Assembly (NCBI GenBank): GCA_963778465.1
Contig: CAVZUK010000004.1
Coordinates: 124,001 to 188,000, forward strand
Source of the DNA: CAVZBW01 sp963778465
GTDB taxonomy: Bacteria > Actinomycetota > Acidimicrobiia > Acidimicrobiales > RAAP-2
DNA length: 64,000 nt
Direction: 5' to 3'
Both the position numbers and the translations under genes were made by a program. Below are positions 35,988 to 44,370 of the stretch, piece after piece; position 1 is the stretch's first letter; every line of letters begins with the position of its first letter. Below the pieces are notes generated by a model, which was not told the origin of the DNA, searched no databases, and was given only the letters and a program-made list of their open reading frames with translations.

Positions 35988-37262
35988 TCAGCCCGTCGAT
36001 ACCTGCCCGATCCCGGCGGCTTCGTTGCGCTTGCGCCACTCGGCGCGCGGCATCCGGGCGGTGTCGACGTCCCGTGCCAGGGCGCGCAACGCCCCGACGC
36101 TCGCTTGGTCCCTCGGCGTGTGCTCGAAGGGGTCCCAGTCGAAGAAACGGGTCGCGTTCTCCCAGGTGATCTTGTGGATCTCCGCTTCGTCGCAGCCGGC
36201 GTCCTCGAGCTCTTTCCACGCGAACTCCGGCGACTCGGGCCAGGTCGTATCGGTGTGCGGGTAATCGCACTCCCAGGCGATGTTCTCGATCCCGATCCGA
36301 TCGCGGAGCTGTAGGCCCGAGGGGTCGGTGATGTAGCACGCCAGGACGTGCTCGCGGAACACCTCGGACGGCAGCTTGCCCTGGAAGTCGTGGTGGAGCC
36401 ACTCCTGGTTCTGGAAGTGCCGATCGACCCGGTCGAAGTAGAACGGGATCCACCCGATGCCACCCTCGGAGAGGGCGACCTTCAGGTCCGGGAAGCGGCG
36501 CAGCGTCGGACCGAAGAGCAGGTCCTGGGCGATCAGCGCCGAGATCTGGCACGCGAGGACCATGAGGTGGTCGACCGGAGCCTCTGGGGCCCTCTGGATG
36601 AGACCGAATCCGATGCCGATGTGGAGGGAGAGGACCATGTTCTCCTCGACCAGGGCTTGGAGAATCGGGTCCCAATGTCCCGAGAGGAAGCTCGGAAATC
36701 CCTGGGCGTGGGGGGCCTCCGGGAAGCTGATCGAGCGACAGCCCTTCTTGGCGATGCGGTGGACCTCCTTGACGGCGAGGCCGACGTCCCACATCGGAAC
36801 CAGGCCGATCGGGATGAAGCGGCCCGGGTAGGCGGCACACCACTCGTCGATGGCCCAGTCGTTGTAGGCCTGGAGCATGACGAGCGAGAGCTCCTTGTCG
36901 CCCGCTTCGGTGAAGGTGCGGGCATTAAACCCGGCCATGGTCGGGAAGCACATGGACGCCAGCACCCCGTTGACGTTCATGTCCCGGACCCGCTCGTGAA
37001 CGTCGAAGGTGCCGGGCCGAAGCTCGGCGTACGAGCCGGGGTGGAAGCCCCACTCCTCTCGTGGCCACCCGACGACGGCGTTCATGCCGAACGTGGTGCT
37101 CGTCGCCTCCCCCTGGAAGACCCATTGATCGACGCCTTCCTCGGTCCGGACGATTCTCGGGGCCTGATCCAGCCACTTCGACGGAACATGGTTGCGGTAC
37201 ATGCCGGGCGGCTCGACCATGTGGTCGTCGATGCTGACGAGGATCATGTCTTCCATGCGCAT
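35988..37262 (-). CDS. amidohydrolase family 2 (ACMSD-like) metal hydrolase
   Basis: A 424-residue TIM-barrel hydrolase or decarboxylase. The N-terminal SIDDHMVEPP is the family's first metal motif (D/H-x-H). It is followed by CFPTMAGFNARTF, WAAYPGRFIPIGLVP-type strands, SLHIGIG (metal His) and WECDYPHTDTTWPES, with the metal Asp near residue 340. Actinobacterial members often take part in aromatic or steroid ring catabolism. ATG at 37262 with AAAGGAGCTCGGG upstream; a second ATG two codons on is possible. It faces the CoA-transferase gene. Confidence 0.87.
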   Translation of the reverse strand: MRMEDMILVSIDDHMVEPPGMYRNHVPSKWLDQAPRIVRTEEGVDQWVFQGEATSTTFGMNAVVGWPREEWGFHPGSYAELRPGTFDVHERVRDMNVNGVLASMCFPTMAGFNARTFTEAGDKELSLVMLQAYNDWAIDEWCAAYPGRFIPIGLVPMWDVGLAVKEVHRIAKKGCRSISFPEAPHAQGFPSFLSGHWDPILQALVEENMVLSLHIGIGFGLIQRAPEAPVDHLMVLACQISALIAQDLLFGPTLRRFPDLKVALSEGGIGWIPFYFDRVDRHFQNQEWLHHDFQGKLPSEVFREHVLACYITDPSGLQLRDRIGIENIAWECDYPHTDTTWPESPEFAWKELEDAGCDEAEIHKITWENATRFFDWDPFEHTPRDQASVGALRALARDVDTARMPRAEWRKRNEAAGIGQVSTG

Positions 37263-37472
37263 CCCGAGCTCCTTTCGTGGGTGGTCTCATCGGCGCCTCT
37301 TGTCACAAGACGGTACTCGTGGACCGGTCCGCCGAGGATTTCGGGAATTTCTGGCGCCACGACCTTGACTTCAGGTGCTCGGCGTCGGTTTTCTTTGGCA
37401 GATGGCAGCTCTGACGATGGCGAGCCTGGGGGCGCGGGAGATGATCCCCCGCCCCGAGCAAGTGGAGCCCCG

Positions 37473-38441
37473 GTGAGCTCGGTTCTGGTCACGGGGGGTT
37501 CGGGCTATCTGGGGACGCAGCTGATCGCGGCGCTCCTGCGGGACGGGCGTCGGGTGCGCGCGACGGTGCGTTCCCTCGACAACGAGGGCGACGCGCGTGT
37601 GGCGGTGCGCCGCGGCGCCGCGGACGACAGCGGGCTGGAGATCGCGACGGCCCAGCTGACGGCCGACGAGGGCTGGGCGGCCGCCGTCGATGGCTGCGAG
37701 GAGGTGCACCACGTCGCCTCCCCGATACTCCAGTCCGACGATCCCGATGAGGTGATCGTCCCCGCCCGTGACGGCACGCTGCGCGTCCTGCGGGCCGCTC
37801 GCGACGCCGGAGTCCGGCGGGTCGTGCTGACGTCGTCGTTTGCGGCGGTCGGCTATTCACCGAAGCCGGGCTCCGAGTACACCGAGGCGGACTGGACCGA
37901 TCCCGAGACTCCCGGTCTCCCGCCGTATCCCCGGTCGAAGACGATCGCCGAGAGGGCCGCCTGGGACTTCATCGAGCGTGAGGGCGGGGATACCGAGCTG
38001 GTCGTGCTCACCCCCACGCTCATCCTCGGCCCGGCGTTGACCACCCGAATACGTCCGTCTCCTCAGCTGGTCAAGACGATGCTGGACGGGACCATGCCCG
38101 AGGCGGAACGCCAGCGCTTCGGCGTCGCCGACGTGCGTGACGTGGCCGATCTTCATATCCGAGCAATGGCCGCCCCCGACGCGGCTGGCAAGCGCTTCCT
38201 GGCGTTGGCCGACGGGCCGACCCTCACCATCTTGGAGTTCGCTCAGATCCTGCGCGAGCGGCTCGGCACGTTGGCGGCGCGGGTGCCGACCGTGGAAGCG
38301 CCCGGACCGGAGCCACCCCGGCTGATCATCCACAACGACCGTGCCAAGCGGGAGCTTGGATGGCGCCCGCGCCCAGCCGAGACGACGATCGTGGAAACGG
38401 CCGAAAGTCTGCGCGACCTCGGCCTGCTTGCGGGCCAATGA
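37473..38441 (+). CDS. extended SDR: NAD(P)-dependent epimerase/dihydroflavonol reductase-like
   Basis: A 322-residue extended SDR. SVLVTGGSGYLGTQLIAALL at residues 3-22 is the nucleotide motif, VVLTSSFAAVGY holds the catalytic Ser/Thr strand, and YPRSKTIAE supplies YxxxK. The C-terminal half (GVADVRDVADLHIRAM) matches the dihydroflavonol-4-reductase-like group, which reduces carbonyls. GTG at 37473 is the first start consistent with the fold; the much longer frame upstream is antisense to the amidohydrolase. Substrate unknown. Confidence 0.88.
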   Translation: MSSVLVTGGSGYLGTQLIAALLRDGRRVRATVRSLDNEGDARVAVRRGAADDSGLEIATAQLTADEGWAAAVDGCEEVHHVASPILQSDDPDEVIVPARDGTLRVLRAARDAGVRRVVLTSSFAAVGYSPKPGSEYTEADWTDPETPGLPPYPRSKTIAERAAWDFIEREGGDTELVVLTPTLILGPALTTRIRPSPQLVKTMLDGTMPEAERQRFGVADVRDVADLHIRAMAAPDAAGKRFLALADGPTLTILEFAQILRERLGTLAARVPTVEAPGPEPPRLIIHNDRAKRELGWRPRPAETTIVETAESLRDLGLLAGQ

Positions 38442-38468
38442 TGCGCACACCAACGAACGGATACGGGC

Positions 38469-39536
38469 TCAGCGGAGGAGGCCCCTTCCCGGGATGAGCG
38501 GGAGATCCAGGGCAGTGAGCAGGCCCGGCGGGGCCGCCACGACCGCCGGGATGGCGTTGACCAACCGCATGGCGGTGGCCTTCAGGCCGGCGGTGTTGTG
38601 GTCGCCGTCGGACCCGACCAGCTGCAGGTCGAGCGTGTAGTTGGGCTCTCCGCGAACCTCGACCCGGTACGAGCCCTGGCCGGTCGGTTGCGGCCAGTCC
38701 GGACCGAGATCGTCGCGGAGCCGGGTGACGTGCTCGAGCACCACGACGGGGCGGCCGTTCCACAGACCCCGGACCTCGAAGTGCAGCGCCCCGACGGTGC
38801 CCTTGGCCACGATGCCCGCCCGGACGGCGATGTCCTCGGGTGCCGGCAACCTCTCGTACCACTCCTCGACCCCGTCGAGCTCCACACCGAGCCCAGCCGC
38901 GATCTGGTGGACGACGCCGCCCCAGGCCAAGCCGAGGATGCCCGGCTGGAGCAGCATCGGCACCTCGTCCATCGGCTTGCCGAAGCCCATGACGTCGAAG
39001 AGGATCATGGGCTGCTCGTAGGTCGCGTAGTTGAGGATCTCGGTGCACCGCACCTGTTCGATCCTCTCGCTGACTCCCGACAGGGCCAAAGGCAGCAGAT
39101 CGTTGGCAAAACCGGGGTCGATGCCGTTCACCCAGAGGGAGACGCCGGCTTCTTGCGCCGCTTGCCGCACCCCGCCGGCGAGGTCGTTCGCCATCCCGGC
39201 GGGGTACTGGAGGAAGACCGGCCCGCTCGACACGACGTTGGCACCCGCCCGGAGGAGACGCTCGATGTCTCGGAGGGCCTCCACCAGGCGGTCGTCGGCC
39301 ATCGCGGCATGCACCACGCAGTCAGGTTGGAGGGCGAGCACCTCGTCCGCGTCGGAGATGGCTCGAACGCCGAGGGTTCGTCCGAGGCCGGCGAGCGCAC
39401 CGGCGTCCACGCCGACCTTCTCCGGGTTGGACACCCAGACGCCGACGAGCTCGAGCTCCGGGTGGGCGTCGATCCCCGCGATCGCGTGGCGACCGACGTT
39501 TCCGGTGGACCATTGGACGATCCGAAGTGGCGCCAC
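38469..39536 (-). CDS. DapB-like NAD(P)-binding dehydrogenase (2,4-diaminopentanoate dehydrogenase-like)
   Basis: A 355-residue protein whose start RIVQWSTGNVGRHAIAGI is the Rossmann motif of the dihydrodipicolinate-reductase-like group. HPELELVGVWVSNPEKVG, CVVHAAMADDRL and GVSLWVNGIDPGFANDLLPL continue the family pattern. Homologues are abundant in actinobacteria that degrade steroids and alkyl chains, but the reaction is mostly unproven. GTG at 39536 with AAGGAGA eight bases upstream. The longer frame is a shadow. Confidence 0.82.
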   Translation of the reverse strand: MAPLRIVQWSTGNVGRHAIAGIDAHPELELVGVWVSNPEKVGVDAGALAGLGRTLGVRAISDADEVLALQPDCVVHAAMADDRLVEALRDIERLLRAGANVVSSGPVFLQYPAGMANDLAGGVRQAAQEAGVSLWVNGIDPGFANDLLPLALSGVSERIEQVRCTEILNYATYEQPMILFDVMGFGKPMDEVPMLLQPGILGLAWGGVVHQIAAGLGVELDGVEEWYERLPAPEDIAVRAGIVAKGTVGALHFEVRGLWNGRPVVVLEHVTRLRDDLGPDWPQPTGQGSYRVEVRGEPNYTLDLQLVGSDGDHNTAGLKATAMRLVNAIPAVVAAPPGLLTALDLPLIPGRGLLR

Positions 39537-39637
39537 AGTGCCGATCTCCTTGACTCGCTGCTCGGCCCTCGTCGGCCGCGGCCCCGCCAGTCTGCCTGCG
39601 CCGCGCTCGGGGTGCGCCGAGCCCCCTTCTCGAGCGC

Positions 39638-39662
39638 GTTTGTCCGGCACCGATCGGGGTAG
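39638..39662 (+). promoter_or_regulatory. SigB/SigF-type promoter of csbD
   Basis: GTTT (39638-39641), 15 bases, then GGGTAG (39657-39662) fits the SigF/SigB consensus GTTT-N15-17-GGGTA. It lies about 45 bases before the CsbD ATG, a proper promoter distance, and CsbD genes are classic sigma-B targets. Confidence 0.65.
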
Positions 39663-39705
39663 CACCGATGGACAGGAAAAAACGTGTGGAAACGGGAGGT
39701 ACGGC

Positions 39706-39879
39706 ATGGGACGGTTCGACAAGGTGAAGCACAAGGCCGAGGAGCTCAAAGGTGAGGTCAAGGAAAGGGCGGGCAAGGCCACCGACGACCGGTACCTCGA
39801 GGCCGAGGGCAAGGGCAACAAGGTCTCCGGCAACCTGAAGCAGGCCGGAGAGAAGGTCAAGGACGCCTTCGAGCAGTAG
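39706..39879 (+). CDS. CsbD family stress protein
   Basis: A 57-residue hydrophilic, Lys/Glu-rich protein. GRFDKVKHKAEELKGEVKE, GKATDDRYLEAEGKGNKVSG and NLKQAGEKVKDAF are the standard CsbD pattern. Function is poorly defined; expression in the general stress response is the best known property. ATG at 39706 with GGGAGG upstream, and a SigF-like promoter and strong terminator frame the gene, making a monocistronic unit. Confidence 0.95.
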   Translation: MGRFDKVKHKAEELKGEVKERAGKATDDRYLEAEGKGNKVSGNLKQAGEKVKDAFEQ

Positions 39880-39882
39880 GCG

Positions 39883-39921
39883 GACCGGCCCAGGGCCCGT
39901 GATCTGGGCCCTGGGCCGGTC
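39883..39921 (+). terminator. strong hairpin terminator after csbD
   Basis: Two perfect 16-base arms, GACCGGCCCAGGGCCC (39883-39898) and its complement (39906-39921), enclose the 7-base loop GTGATCT, starting three bases after the csbD stop. No U-run follows; such long GC hairpins are usual in actinobacteria. The convergent gene ending at 39937 can share it. Confidence 0.75.
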
Positions 39922-39936
39922 TCGGGCGTCCGCACG

Positions 39937-40269
39937 CTAGTGAGACGCGCCCTCGCCTCTCGGGATCGTCCGGGGAATGGGGGCGGCGGGATCGGGACGC
40001 TCGGGCACGTCCTCCACCGGCGCGCCGGCTAGAACCCGCGCAGAGCGCCTCTCCACCGGCGAGTCCACGCCGGACCAGCTGGAAGGCGGATCGCTCGCAG
40101 GAAACGAGTCCGTACCGAGATCCGAACCCCGGGCGTCGGGCTCACCGTCCAGTCGGTGTCGCCGGCGGTGCGCCTGCTCCACGACCTCACGCTCCACAAC
40201 GTCCTCGGCGAGCTCGCCGTTGTCCTGCACGAGCACGGCGATGTGGTGCGTCCGGGACTTGGGGGACAT
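39937..40269 (-). CDS. hypothetical hydrophilic protein downstream of sigma factor
   Basis: A 110-residue, very polar and probably disordered protein. The N-terminal third (HHIAVLVQDNGELAEDVVE) could form a strand and helix; the middle has DSFPASDPPSSW, a motif recurring in small actinobacterial proteins. ATG at 40269 has GAGGAGGCACA upstream. It follows the sigma gene by 49 bases on the same strand and is probably co-transcribed. No function is known. Confidence 0.55.
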   Translation of the reverse strand: MSPKSRTHHIAVLVQDNGELAEDVVEREVVEQAHRRRHRLDGEPDARGSDLGTDSFPASDPPSSWSGVDSPVERRSARVLAGAPVEDVPERPDPAAPIPRTIPRGEGASH

Positions 40270-40318
40270 TGTGCCTCCTCGTGTATCGAGCGTGCTCGCC
40301 GCCTTCAGCTCCGCGACT

Positions 40319-41075
40319 TCAGCTTGCTGCGAGGGCCGGCATTCCGACCGTCGCGTCGTCGCGCAACGCGTTCAGCGACTGGTCGAGGAGCCTCGAGATC
40401 TGCATCTGGCTCAGTCCGACCGTTCTCGCGATCTCCGCCTGCGTCATATCGTCGAAGAACCGAAGCTTGAGGATGTGCCGCTCCCTCTCCGGCAGTCGAC
40501 CCATGGCGTCCGACAGCGAGAGGAGGTCGTCGGCCATCTCGAACTGGGGATCATCCGAGCCGATGTTGATGATGGGCTTGTCCGAGTCCTCTACCGTGGC
40601 ATCGAGGGAGGCCGAACGGTACGCCTGACCGGCCTCCATCGCCTCCAGAATGTCCTCGTTGCTCACCTGCAGCCGATCGGACAGCTCGTCGACCGTCGGA
40701 GCACGGCCGAGCTCCTGGGAGAGCTCCTCGGTCGCCGGACTGAGTCGGAGGTACAGCTCCTGCAGACGCCGCGGGGCTCGTACCGACCACCCCTGATCAC
40801 GGAAGTGCCGCTTGAGCTCGCCGAGGATGGTCGTCACGGCGTACGCGCCGAATTTGATAGCCCAACTCGGGTCGGAACCCGTCGACGGCCTTCACCAGAC
40901 CGATCGACGCCACCTGAAACAGGTCGTCGAACGTTTCGTTACGACGCACGAATCGGCCCGCAAGGCGGCGGGCCAGTTCCAGATGCTCCTCGATCAGTTC
41001 CGCCCGCAACCGAGGGTCGCCGGAACGGGACAACTCGTCGAATCGAGAATTGCTGGAGCCTTCGACTGTCGTCAT
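40319..41075 (-). CDS. SigB/SigF/SigG-type RNA polymerase sigma factor, frameshifted
   Basis: Two overlapping frames together encode one sigma factor of about 250 residues. The 5' part (ATG 41075, with GGAGGA upstream) covers region 1.2-2 up to VKAVDGFRPELGY. The rest, KFGAYAVTTILGELKRHFRDQGW through regions 3 and 4 (TQAEIARTVGLSQMQISRLL), continues in another frame to 40319. Removing one base near 40851-40861 restores GYKFGAYAV, which aligns exactly with the second sigma gene at 50743. As read, region 2.4 would be lost. It may be a sequence error, a lesion or a recoding site. It is flanked by an anti-sigma-like gene and a SigF-type promoter. Confidence 0.82.
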
Positions 41076-41169
41076 TGGTTCCTCCATTCCATGTGCGATC
41101 GCGCCGAGAAGACCGCCGACATCGTCGAGCGCTGGCGCACGCCCAGTCCGAGGGACCGTTCGTCAGCTA

Positions 41170-41649
41170 TCAAATACCCCCCGGTGTTGGAAGGAAACTG
41201 CAGGGGTGTCCAGCGGTTCTGTCGGCGCGCCCCTGGTGTGGGGCTCGAGGGGCGGAGCCGAGGTCACACCAGACACATTTCCCTCCATGACCTGTAGGCG
41301 CCCATCCCCAAGATCTGGCGACCCGTCCGACGATCGTGAGGCCGCGACCGCCCTTCTCGTGACCTTGGGGTGACCGGAGGACGGGCGGAGAAGGATCGGA
41401 GTCGTAGACGCCGAGATAGACCCTGCGCTGGCTCACACGGAGCTCGACCTCGACGGGAACCGACCGAGGCTCTGCGTGCTGTACGGCGTTCGTGACGAGC
41501 TCTGAGGCGACGAGCACCGCGGCGTCCAGTTCCTCCGGATGCCGCGGTGCGTCAGTGCCCAGCCGCGCATCGCGCAGGCACCTCCTCACGAAATCCCTCG
41601 CTCTTGCGACGCTCTGTGGTTCATGCGGGAGCAGGAGTTGCCTTCGCAT
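41170..41649 (-). CDS. RsbW-like anti-sigma factor / serine kinase (HATPase)
   Basis: A 159-residue GHKL ATPase. N-box: LVASELVTNAVQHAEP; G1-like VYDSDPSPP; G2: GGRGLTIVGRVARSWGW. All three boxes are present, so ATP binding is likely. RsbW-type proteins bind the sigma factor and phosphorylate a STAS antagonist. It sits directly upstream of the frameshifted sigma gene on the same strand. Start ATG 41649 is preferred over one 24 codons upstream that would run into the lipoprotein gene; no good ribosome site is seen for either. Confidence 0.82.
   Translation of the reverse strand: MRRQLLLPHEPQSVARARDFVRRCLRDARLGTDAPRHPEELDAAVLVASELVTNAVQHAEPRSVPVEVELRVSQRRVYLGVYDSDPSPPVLRSPQGHEKGGRGLTIVGRVARSWGWAPTGHGGKCVWCDLGSAPRAPHQGRADRTAGHPCSFLPTPGGI
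41174..41198 (-). promoter_or_regulatory. SigB/SigF-type promoter of the sigma gene
   Basis: On the minus strand GTTT (41198-41195), 15 bases, then GGGTAT (41179-41174): a full match to the SigF consensus. It lies in the end of the anti-sigma gene, 99 bases before the sigma ATG at 41075, so the sigma factor could drive itself. Confidence 0.6.
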
Positions 41650-41686
41650 CGGCCTGGTCAACTTTGTCGTCGGTAGGGATCGGTCC

Positions 41687-42088
41687 TCAGGACTGTGTGC
41701 AGGCTTCGTTGGCCTGGACAAGGTCTGAGTGGATGGTCGGGTCGTTGAGCAGCTGGTCCATAGTGTCGTCGACGATCATCTGGAGCTCGCTCGCCGGCAG
41801 GCTGTTCGACATCCAGTTGGCCACGCACTGCTGCCACTGGGCCGGCTCGTCCGGTTTCTCCTGGTCGGCGACCTGCATCAGCTGCTGGCTGGTCGGCGCA
41901 GCGCCGGTCACCACTACCGGCGGATCCGTGTTCGGTACCCGAGACGGGATCAGGTTGGCCCTACTTGTGATGGAAGTCGTCGACGGTGCAGAACTGGTCG
42001 TCGGAGCAGTCGTCGCCCCGACCCCCGCACAGCCGGCGGTGATCCCTCCGACCGCCAGAATCGCTACGCCCCAGATGATCCCTCGCAT
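41687..42088 (-). CDS. small secreted lipoprotein
   Basis: A 133-residue exported protein. Residues 1-20 end in GGITAGC, a good lipobox, so the mature chain should be lipid-anchored at Cys20. A Thr/Ser/Pro linker follows, then a helical globular part (QQCVANWMSNSLPASELQMI, DLVQANEACTQS) with two cysteines that may pair. It is coupled to the upstream gene by TGATG and precedes the anti-sigma gene by 37 bases, suggesting an envelope signal or stress protein. No family recognised. Confidence 0.65.
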   Translation of the reverse strand: MRGIIWGVAILAVGGITAGCAGVGATTAPTTSSAPSTTSITSRANLIPSRVPNTDPPVVVTGAAPTSQQLMQVADQEKPDEPAQWQQCVANWMSNSLPASELQMIVDDTMDQLLNDPTIHSDLVQANEACTQS

Positions 42089-42402
42089 CACTCCTCCGTC
42101 ATCTCACTCGCCGCGGACGCCTTTACCCTGGTACTTGCTTTGGAGTACCCGCCCGAGGGCGCCCTAATCGGGGGGGTCGCGTCCCGTACCAGACCTGCTT
42201 TCCGCGGGGAGGCCTCATCCGGTGCCACGCGTCGGCTCCCGGACCTCGGCCTTGCCGGCCGCCCTCGGCCGTCGGGCCGACCGTGGGGCAACTGCTCCTC
42301 GTCGAGTCCCGGGTCGACCAGCCGGTCGACCAGGCCCTGGTCCTCCGACGCCTCGGCGCCGAATCGCTGATCTTGAGGATCGTTTCGGGCTGGCTTCGTC
42401 AT
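42088..42402 (-). CDS. hypothetical disordered protein
   Basis: A 104-residue charged, Pro/Arg/Asp-rich protein, probably unstructured. The end (IRAPSGGYSKASTRVKASAASEMTEE) looks like a conserved tail peptide. ATG at 42402 has AAAGGAGAGGGA upstream and the stop overlaps the lipoprotein ATG by one base (TGATG), so it is very likely translated. Function unknown. Confidence 0.5.
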   Translation of the reverse strand: MTKPARNDPQDQRFGAEASEDQGLVDRLVDPGLDEEQLPHGRPDGRGRPARPRSGSRRVAPDEASPRKAGLVRDATPPIRAPSGGYSKASTRVKASAASEMTEE

Positions 42403-42480
42403 TCCCTCTCCTTTGGTTGCGTGGCTCGTTCGGTCCCAGGTGGCCCTCACGATGTGGGCCGCCGATGGTGACTCTCGTGT

Positions 42481-43044
42481 TCAGCGCCCACCCATGGCGC
42501 TCCGTGCGACATCACGGGCCTTGTCGAACATCGCGGCGACGGGCCCGACCAGCAGGTTGCCGGGGGGCGTGTCGGGTGCATGCGGATGTGGATGCGTGGG
42601 CGCGCTCGCCTTTGCCCTCTCGTATCGAACGCCCAGTGCGATCCGCTCCTCGTCGTCTTCCACAGCTCGCAGCAAGGGAAAGATCTCCCGTTCCTCTGCC
42701 TCGGCATGACGCAGGATCGCACGCTCGAGCTTCGCCAGCCCGCGCCCGAACTCGTCACTCGTCGGGTCCGTCTTCTCCAGGACGGCGAGCCTCTCCTCGG
42801 CCGTAGCTTGTTCCTCGAGCCGCGGGGCTGCCTCAGCGCCCCCGTGGGGCGCGTCCAGGCGGATGGTGGGATAGAGGACGATCTCCTCCGCGACCTCGTG
42901 GCACACGAGGTCTTGCACCAGCTCGCAAAAGAGAGGCTGGCGCTCTTCGGCGGCAGCCTTGTCCAGCGAGGCGAACTGCTTCTTCAGTGCCTCGTGGTCG
43001 GCGAGGAGCAGATGGAGAATGTCGGTCCGGGGTGTCGCACTCAT
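42481..43044 (-). CDS. hemerythrin domain-containing protein
   Basis: A 187-residue four-helix protein. Candidate di-iron ligands are His17 (ADHEAL), His49 and Glu53 (VCHEVAEE), and His113 and Glu117 (LRHAEAEERE), giving the standard hemerythrin ordering. Bacterial members sense or scavenge oxygen, NO or iron and are often stress-induced. The His/Pro-rich loop (APTHPHPHAP) after residue 150 is extra and may bind metal. ATG at 43044 with AAGGGAGACC upstream. It heads the minus-strand stress gene group. Confidence 0.88.
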   Translation of the reverse strand: MSATPRTDILHLLLADHEALKKQFASLDKAAAEERQPLFCELVQDLVCHEVAEEIVLYPTIRLDAPHGGAEAAPRLEEQATAEERLAVLEKTDPTSDEFGRGLAKLERAILRHAEAEEREIFPLLRAVEDDEERIALGVRYERAKASAPTHPHPHAPDTPPGNLLVGPVAAMFDKARDVARSAMGGR

Positions 43045-43341
43045 GGGTCTCCCTTCGGTGACATCGTTCACGTCGGCAACGATGGTTGCCTCCTTCGCGT
43101 GGCTACCCGCACGGACCGGAGCACGACCCGCGGACCGGGTGTCCAGCGACCGAGCGTCGCGATCACGCTCACCCTGACGCGCAAACCGCCCCCGTTCCCA
43201 GGGGCGGAAGCGCAGCCGGCGCTCTCCTTGAGCGTGGGTGCAAATCTCGAAGCGCCCGACGAGAGGCCTACCCCCAAATAAGAGACATAAACGGTCGGCC
43301 AGGCTCGAATGATCGTCAGGAGCTGGGGTAGGGGAGGCTTC

Positions 43342-44085
43342 ATGACTGTCGCTAAGCGAGCCGGGCGGTGCCTCTTGGCCGCTCCCATCATCGCCACCAG
43401 CTTCGAAACGCTTCGGGATCCCGCAGCCCGGGTCAAACTCTTCGAACCTGCGGCAGAGGTGGTGCTCCAACGTGTGCCTGATTCTGCACGCCGCGTGCTC
43501 GGGTTCAGAGACGCCACCGAGATCGCAAGGACGAGCGCCCTGGCCGAAGCCGGAGCGGCGATGCTGGTCAGTTCCCGTCGATGGCGTCGGCTGGGGGCGA
43601 TGGCGTTGCTCGGCACGCTCGGTCCGAGAACGTTTCTCTTCCATCCCTTCTGGAAGGAACAGGACCCTGACCAGCGCACCAGCCAGCAAGCGAGTCTTCT
43701 CGCGGACCTGGGGATCCTCGGAGGACTGCTCCTCGTGGCTTTCGATCGCGAAGTGCCGAGGATCCGTGTACGTTCCTGCCGCCGGGCTCGCCGGAGCTCC
43801 AGGCGTGCGGCGGTCACCGTTGGCGCGCAGCGGGGCCTTCGTCGAGCGCGGGCACACTCTCGGGAGGCCGGCAGCAGCGCGCGAGATGTCGGGAGCAGGG
43901 TCGGCGGACTCGCCACTCGAGCGGTCGACGCGGCGGACGGCGGAGGGGTCGTGGCGCTCGAGCTCGGAAGGAGGACGGCGAGCAAGGGGGCCCACGTGGC
44001 TCGCGAGGCTCAAGAGCTGGGAAGTCACGCACTCGGCGATGCAGTGGCCCGAGCCGCACGAACGGTCACGAATGCCCGGCCATAG
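43342..44085 (+). CDS. DoxX family membrane protein
   Basis: A 247-residue protein. The first 145 residues have DoxX features: AAPIIATSFETLRDPAARV, a TM segment ending ALAEAGAAMLV, LLGTLGPRTFLFHPFW, and a final TM (LADLGILGGLLLVAFD). The remaining 100 residues are a basic, Ala/Arg-rich tail not normally part of DoxX. ATG at 43342 follows GGGGAGGCTTC. It is divergent from the hemerythrin gene. Redox or thiosulfate roles known for some DoxX proteins cannot be assumed. Confidence 0.78.
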   Translation: MTVAKRAGRCLLAAPIIATSFETLRDPAARVKLFEPAAEVVLQRVPDSARRVLGFRDATEIARTSALAEAGAAMLVSSRRWRRLGAMALLGTLGPRTFLFHPFWKEQDPDQRTSQQASLLADLGILGGLLLVAFDREVPRIRVRSCRRARRSSRRAAVTVGAQRGLRRARAHSREAGSSARDVGSRVGGLATRAVDAADGGGVVALELGRRTASKGAHVAREAQELGSHALGDAVARAARTVTNARP

Positions 44086-44326
44086 CGTCTTGCGAGGATC
44101 GCAAGAGACAGGAGGCCGGAGCAGTGAGTGAGCTTCATGGAATCGCTCGGTTCAGGATCCACGAGGGCAGGCTCGACGGGTTTGAGCGCTTGTCCGCTCG
44201 ATGCGTGAAGTTGGTGCAGACCAAGGATGCGGGAGGCGGGCAGCCCCGTCCGTCTCTTCACGCCCTTCCTGTCGAGGTAAGGGAGCCTCCCCAGTCCCGG
44301 TGAAGTCGGATCGGCCGTAGCTCTTT

Positions 44327-44362
44327 GGATCCCGCCTTTGGGGATCCGTCCGTTTGGGTAGT
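44327..44362 (+). promoter_or_regulatory. possible SigF-type promoter with hairpin before CYTH-CHAD gene
   Basis: CTTT, 16 bases, then GGGTAG (44357-44362) is one mismatch from the SigF consensus. It lies only nine bases before the ATG at 44371, implying a leaderless transcript. A 7-bp hairpin GGATCCC/GGGATCC (44327-44347) overlaps the spacer. Weak evidence. Confidence 0.3.
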
Positions 44363-44370
44363 CGTCCCCC

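Noticed and set aside
36348..37472. Upstream half of a 697-codon plus frame
   Set aside because: It is opposite the amidohydrolase gene; only the part from 37473 has the SDR motif.
44086..44370. Genes between DoxX and CYTH-CHAD
   Set aside because: No frame with coding composition; only a hairpin and a weak promoter-like site near its right end.
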